Source: JABMNX01 sp964625905 | Lineage (GTDB): Bacteria; Patescibacteriota; Minisyncoccia; Phycocordibacterales; JABMNX01 | Reading direction: 5' to 3' | Assembly (NCBI GenBank): GCA_964625905.1 | Contig: CAZVBS010000025.1 | Coordinates: 1-8,148, forward strand | Length of the DNA stretch: 8,148 nucleotides | Part shown: positions 6,439 through 8,148 of the stretch, in pieces | Position numbering within the stretch: the stretch's first letter is position 1 | How the letters are laid out: each line of letters begins with the position of its first letter | Notes under the pieces: model-generated | The model's input: only the letters and a program-made list of their open reading frames with translations | Told to the model about the DNA's origin: nothing | The model's database searches: none | Position numbers and translations under genes: made by a program

Positions 6439-7590
6439 TTAAAACTCCTCGAATGCTGGTGATAATGATACTGTTACGCTTTGCGGTGTTGTTGTGTGAT
6501 TTTCTATATCTAAACATGACAATGTATAGATTACTTGTTCTGTAATATTACTCGTACTTTCTGATCCAGATACTCCAGTCCAAGAGTCTCCGTTGGTTCC
6601 AGTAACCGAACAACTGTTCACTTCTGAAGAACTCCATGTTATTACTACGGAATTACCTGATTGAATAAACGAAGGACTCACTGAAATGTCCATAACTACG
6701 AACTCCGCACTAGATTCGTTATCATCACTAAGATCAGAACAACCTAAATCGTCTAAATCAACATCATTATCACCGTCATTGTCTTCCCCATCTGCACATT
6801 CTGTACTAAATACCTGTACTTGCTCTACATCATCTACTGAATCAAAACTATTACTACATGTAAGAGTGTAATCTGTAGTTGTAGTTGGGTTTAGGACTAC
6901 ATTTCCTGATGTTGAGCCACCTGTAGAAAAGTTTGTGCCAGAACATTGAGTAGCAAGTGTGCTTGTCCATGTAAGAGTCACCGGATCTCCGCTTGATATA
7001 TTGTTGCTAGATGCAGACAACACTGCAGTCAAGCTACCTTTTATTACCCCACCGTATTGAGGATTGAAATCTATCCAACCAACAATTGCAGACCCCCATG
7101 CATATCCACTAAACTCCCCACTTATAGGGTCGTATGTCACACTATAATTACTTCCACTTAAGCTAATCCATCCATCCCAACCACCAGATTCTGGGTTAGA
7201 CGAAGAAAGAACTTTGGCCCAACCAGTAAGGTTACTTCCAGATAAATTGGCAGTACATGAACCACCACCTGGACATCCTACTAAATCGCTTGCAGTAAAA
7301 CTTATCCACCCTATATTTGATGACCATGCATAACCAAAGAGATCACCGCTAGTCTCATTGACTCCTACTCCGTAATCAGATGATCCACAAGAACCTGAAT
7401 CTGTACAATTAAAACTAATCCACCCAACTGTGTCACTCCATGCATATCCTGACATATTGTGAGACACTTCTGCACTTACTTCTGTATTACGTAATCCAGA
7501 ATCAATTGCAAAGAAAATAACCAGCACTGTTATAGATATAATGAAAAGTACCGCCTTACTTTTATTTTGCTTTGTTTTGTTAATTAGCAT
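6439..7590 (-). CDS. Secreted surface protein with GYAWS/GWISF repeats, two Ig-like domains and a Ca-binding-type loop (function unknown)
   Basis: Counted from the ATG at 7590 this is 383 residues; a GTG five codons upstream (7605) is also possible, and neither has a Shine-Dalgarno motif. Residues about 13-29 form a hydrophobic signal or anchor with a possible cleavage after VSA (residue 40). Then come four tryptophan-rich units with the theme GYAW...GWISF: 48-60, 86-98, a diverged one at 123-143 (GWAKV...GWDGWISL) and 162-175. Two beta-rich Ig-like domains follow, about 186-261 (cysteines 216 and 245) and 297-376 (327 and 359), both with the (T/S)W(T/S)S and Y-TL-(T/S)C hallmarks. Between them C265-C284 encloses ADGEDNDGDNDVDLDDLG, an acidic D/N/G-rich loop like calcium-binding type 3 repeats. 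All ten cysteines can pair. There is no sortase signal or C-terminal helix. Likely a surface adhesin or structural protein (inference). Confidence 0.78.
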   Translation of the reverse strand: MLINKTKQNKSKAVLFIISITVLVIFFAIDSGLRNTEVSAEVSHNMSGYAWSDTVGWISFNCTDSGSCGSSDYGVGVNETSGDLFGYAWSSNIGWISFTASDLVGCPGGGSCTANLSGSNLTGWAKVLSSSNPESGGWDGWISLSGSNYSVTYDPISGEFSGYAWGSAIVGWIDFNPQYGGVIKGSLTAVLSASSNNISSGDPVTLTWTSTLATQCSGTNFSTGGSTSGNVVLNPTTTTDYTLTCSNSFDSVDDVEQVQVFSTECADGEDNDGDNDVDLDDLGCSDLSDDNESSAEFVVMDISVSPSFIQSGNSVVITWSSSEVNSCSVTGTNGDSWTGVSGSESTSNITEQVIYTLSCLDIENHTTTPQSVTVSLSPAFEEF

Positions 7591-7614
7591 ATTTGTTTTA
7601 ATCACTCAGTAGAA

Positions 7615-8046
7615 TTACTGGCTTAATTTTTTTAAAATATCTACTTTTTCAAAATCTCTTAACTGACTTACATCTTCAGGTTGTTTAGACAATTGATCTA
7701 ATTCTTTATGCTTTTCCTTTAAAGAAATCTCGGATTGTATAGAATTATCACTTAAGGATTTTAATATGTCCTCTTTTTCTTTGTATGATAGATTATTGAT
7801 ATTTTGATCTTCTGAAGGATCACTATTTAGTAGACCTGAGTTCATTATTTTGAAATATAAAAATGAAGTTACTGTTATTATCACTGCAGACATAATAACA
7901 ATCGCAGAAATTTTAAAATATATAGATCTTCCTTCTATTAATGTTAAATATTTATTAACAAAAGTGTCGCTGGTAGGATTAATAACCTCTACAGGCTGTG
8001 TAATCGTATTGTCTTCAGATTGATTTATTATATTTTCTTCTTCCAT
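7615..8046 (-). CDS. Small single-pass membrane protein with three DILKxLS-type repeats (function unknown)
   Basis: Counted from the ATG at 8046 this is 143 residues. An in-frame TTG at 8062-8064 would add six residues, but it overlaps the promoter -10 region, so I chose the ATG. Residues 1-44 are hydrophilic and mostly acidic; 46-65 are one membrane helix; the rest is polar. Positive charges lie on the N-terminal side, which predicts N-terminus inside and C-terminus outside. The outer part has three related units about 21-22 residues apart: LSYKEKEDILKSLS (86-99), ISLKEKHKELDQLS (107-120) and LRDFEKVDILKKLS (129-142). They look helical, perhaps coiled-coil. I recall similar EKxxILxxLS repeats in various Patescibacteria envelope proteins, function unknown. 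It is first in the surface operon, 24 bases (9 if GTG is used) before the next gene. Confidence 0.75.
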   Translation of the reverse strand: MEEENIINQSEDNTITQPVEVINPTSDTFVNKYLTLIEGRSIYFKISAIVIMSAVIITVTSFLYFKIMNSGLLNSDPSEDQNINNLSYKEKEDILKSLSDNSIQSEISLKEKHKELDQLSKQPEDVSQLRDFEKVDILKKLSQ

Positions 8047-8054
8047 AAGTATAT

Positions 8055-8083
8055 ATTCTATCAAATACCAAGTATCACAACAA
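8055..8083 (-). promoter_or_regulatory. Promoter of the surface-protein operon (extended -10), near-leaderless
   Basis: The minus strand has TTGTTG (8083-8078) as a weak -35, a 17-base spacer, and TAGAAT (8060-8055) as -10, extended by TG-A (8063-8061). The expected transcription start is about 8048, only two bases before the ATG at 8046. This implies a leaderless or nearly leaderless message and argues against the upstream TTG start. Confidence 0.6.
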
Positions 8084-8110
8084 TAACTATTACTGGAAAA
8101 CTAATTATCT

Positions 8111-8142
8111 TTTAATAACACTATTAAACTTAATAATATTAA
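8111..8142. repeat. Two adjacent AT-only palindromes built from TTAATA half-sites
   Basis: TTTAATA-ACAC-TATTAAA (8111-8128) is a perfect seven-base inverted repeat with a four-base loop. TTAATA-A-TATTAA (8130-8142) is a perfect six-base inverted repeat with a one-base centre. Together they give four alternating copies of TTAATA, about 30 to 60 bases upstream of the surface operon -35 box. They could be an operator, a UP-like element, or the weak hairpins of a neighbouring transcript's end. AT-rich DNA produces such repeats by chance fairly often. Confidence 0.35.
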
Positions 8143-8148
8143 AATACT

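Noticed and set aside
8062..8064. TTG start codon for the small membrane protein
   Set aside because: It overlaps the extended -10 box and would lie upstream of the predicted transcript start; the ATG at 8046 is better.
1..8148. Recoded UGA (glycine), as in Gracilibacteria/Absconditabacteria
   Set aside because: All long frames are full length with no internal TGA. TGA is merely unused as a stop among seven genes, which is expected in AT-rich DNA.

Overview
All eight genes in this window lie on the minus strand, so transcription runs from high to low coordinates. The DNA is AT-rich. The ORFs are uninterrupted under the standard bacterial code, and the seven visible stop codons are six TAA and one TAG. 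The organism is most likely a member of Candidatus Patescibacteria (CPR), probably Parcubacteria-like. The main reason is three surface-type proteins whose sequence styles I recall mainly from that group: GYAWS/GWISF repeats joined to Ig-like domains, an AWTGP...PINVG secreted protein, and DILKxLS repeats on a single-pass membrane protein. A Pif1-type helicase with a RecQ-like C-terminal helix-turn-helix fits too. The assignment is family recognition from memory, not a search result.

Layout in transcription order. Region A (8148 to 5764) starts with an AT-rich leader holding two adjacent palindromes and a good extended -10 promoter. It then has three genes: a small membrane protein (8046-7615), a large secreted repeat/Ig protein (7590-6439) and a cysteine-rich secreted protein (6408-5764). 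Gaps are 24 and 30 bases, so this looks like one cell-surface operon. Region B begins with a 147-base gap containing a GC-richer patch, an extended -10 and a stem-loop. It then has a membrane-anchored cyclophilin (5616-4975) and, 14 bases on, a Pif1-like helicase (4960-3293). Region C begins with a 96-base gap with another extended -10. It encodes a complete-looking adaptor / ATPase / permease set of the MacA-MacB or YknX-YknY-YknZ type (3196 to beyond base 1). The permease is cut by the window edge.

Functionally the window is mostly cell envelope: surface display, an exported foldase that could act on such proteins, and an ABC exporter for an unknown substrate. The helicase is the only clear DNA-metabolism gene. 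None of the eight genes has a recognisable Shine-Dalgarno sequence, and the first promoter implies a nearly leaderless mRNA. I found no RNA genes, mobile elements, CRISPR arrays or canonical terminators. No gene-free stretch exceeds 300 bases. I see no complete novel defence or mobile system; the least-explained part is the three-gene surface operon.
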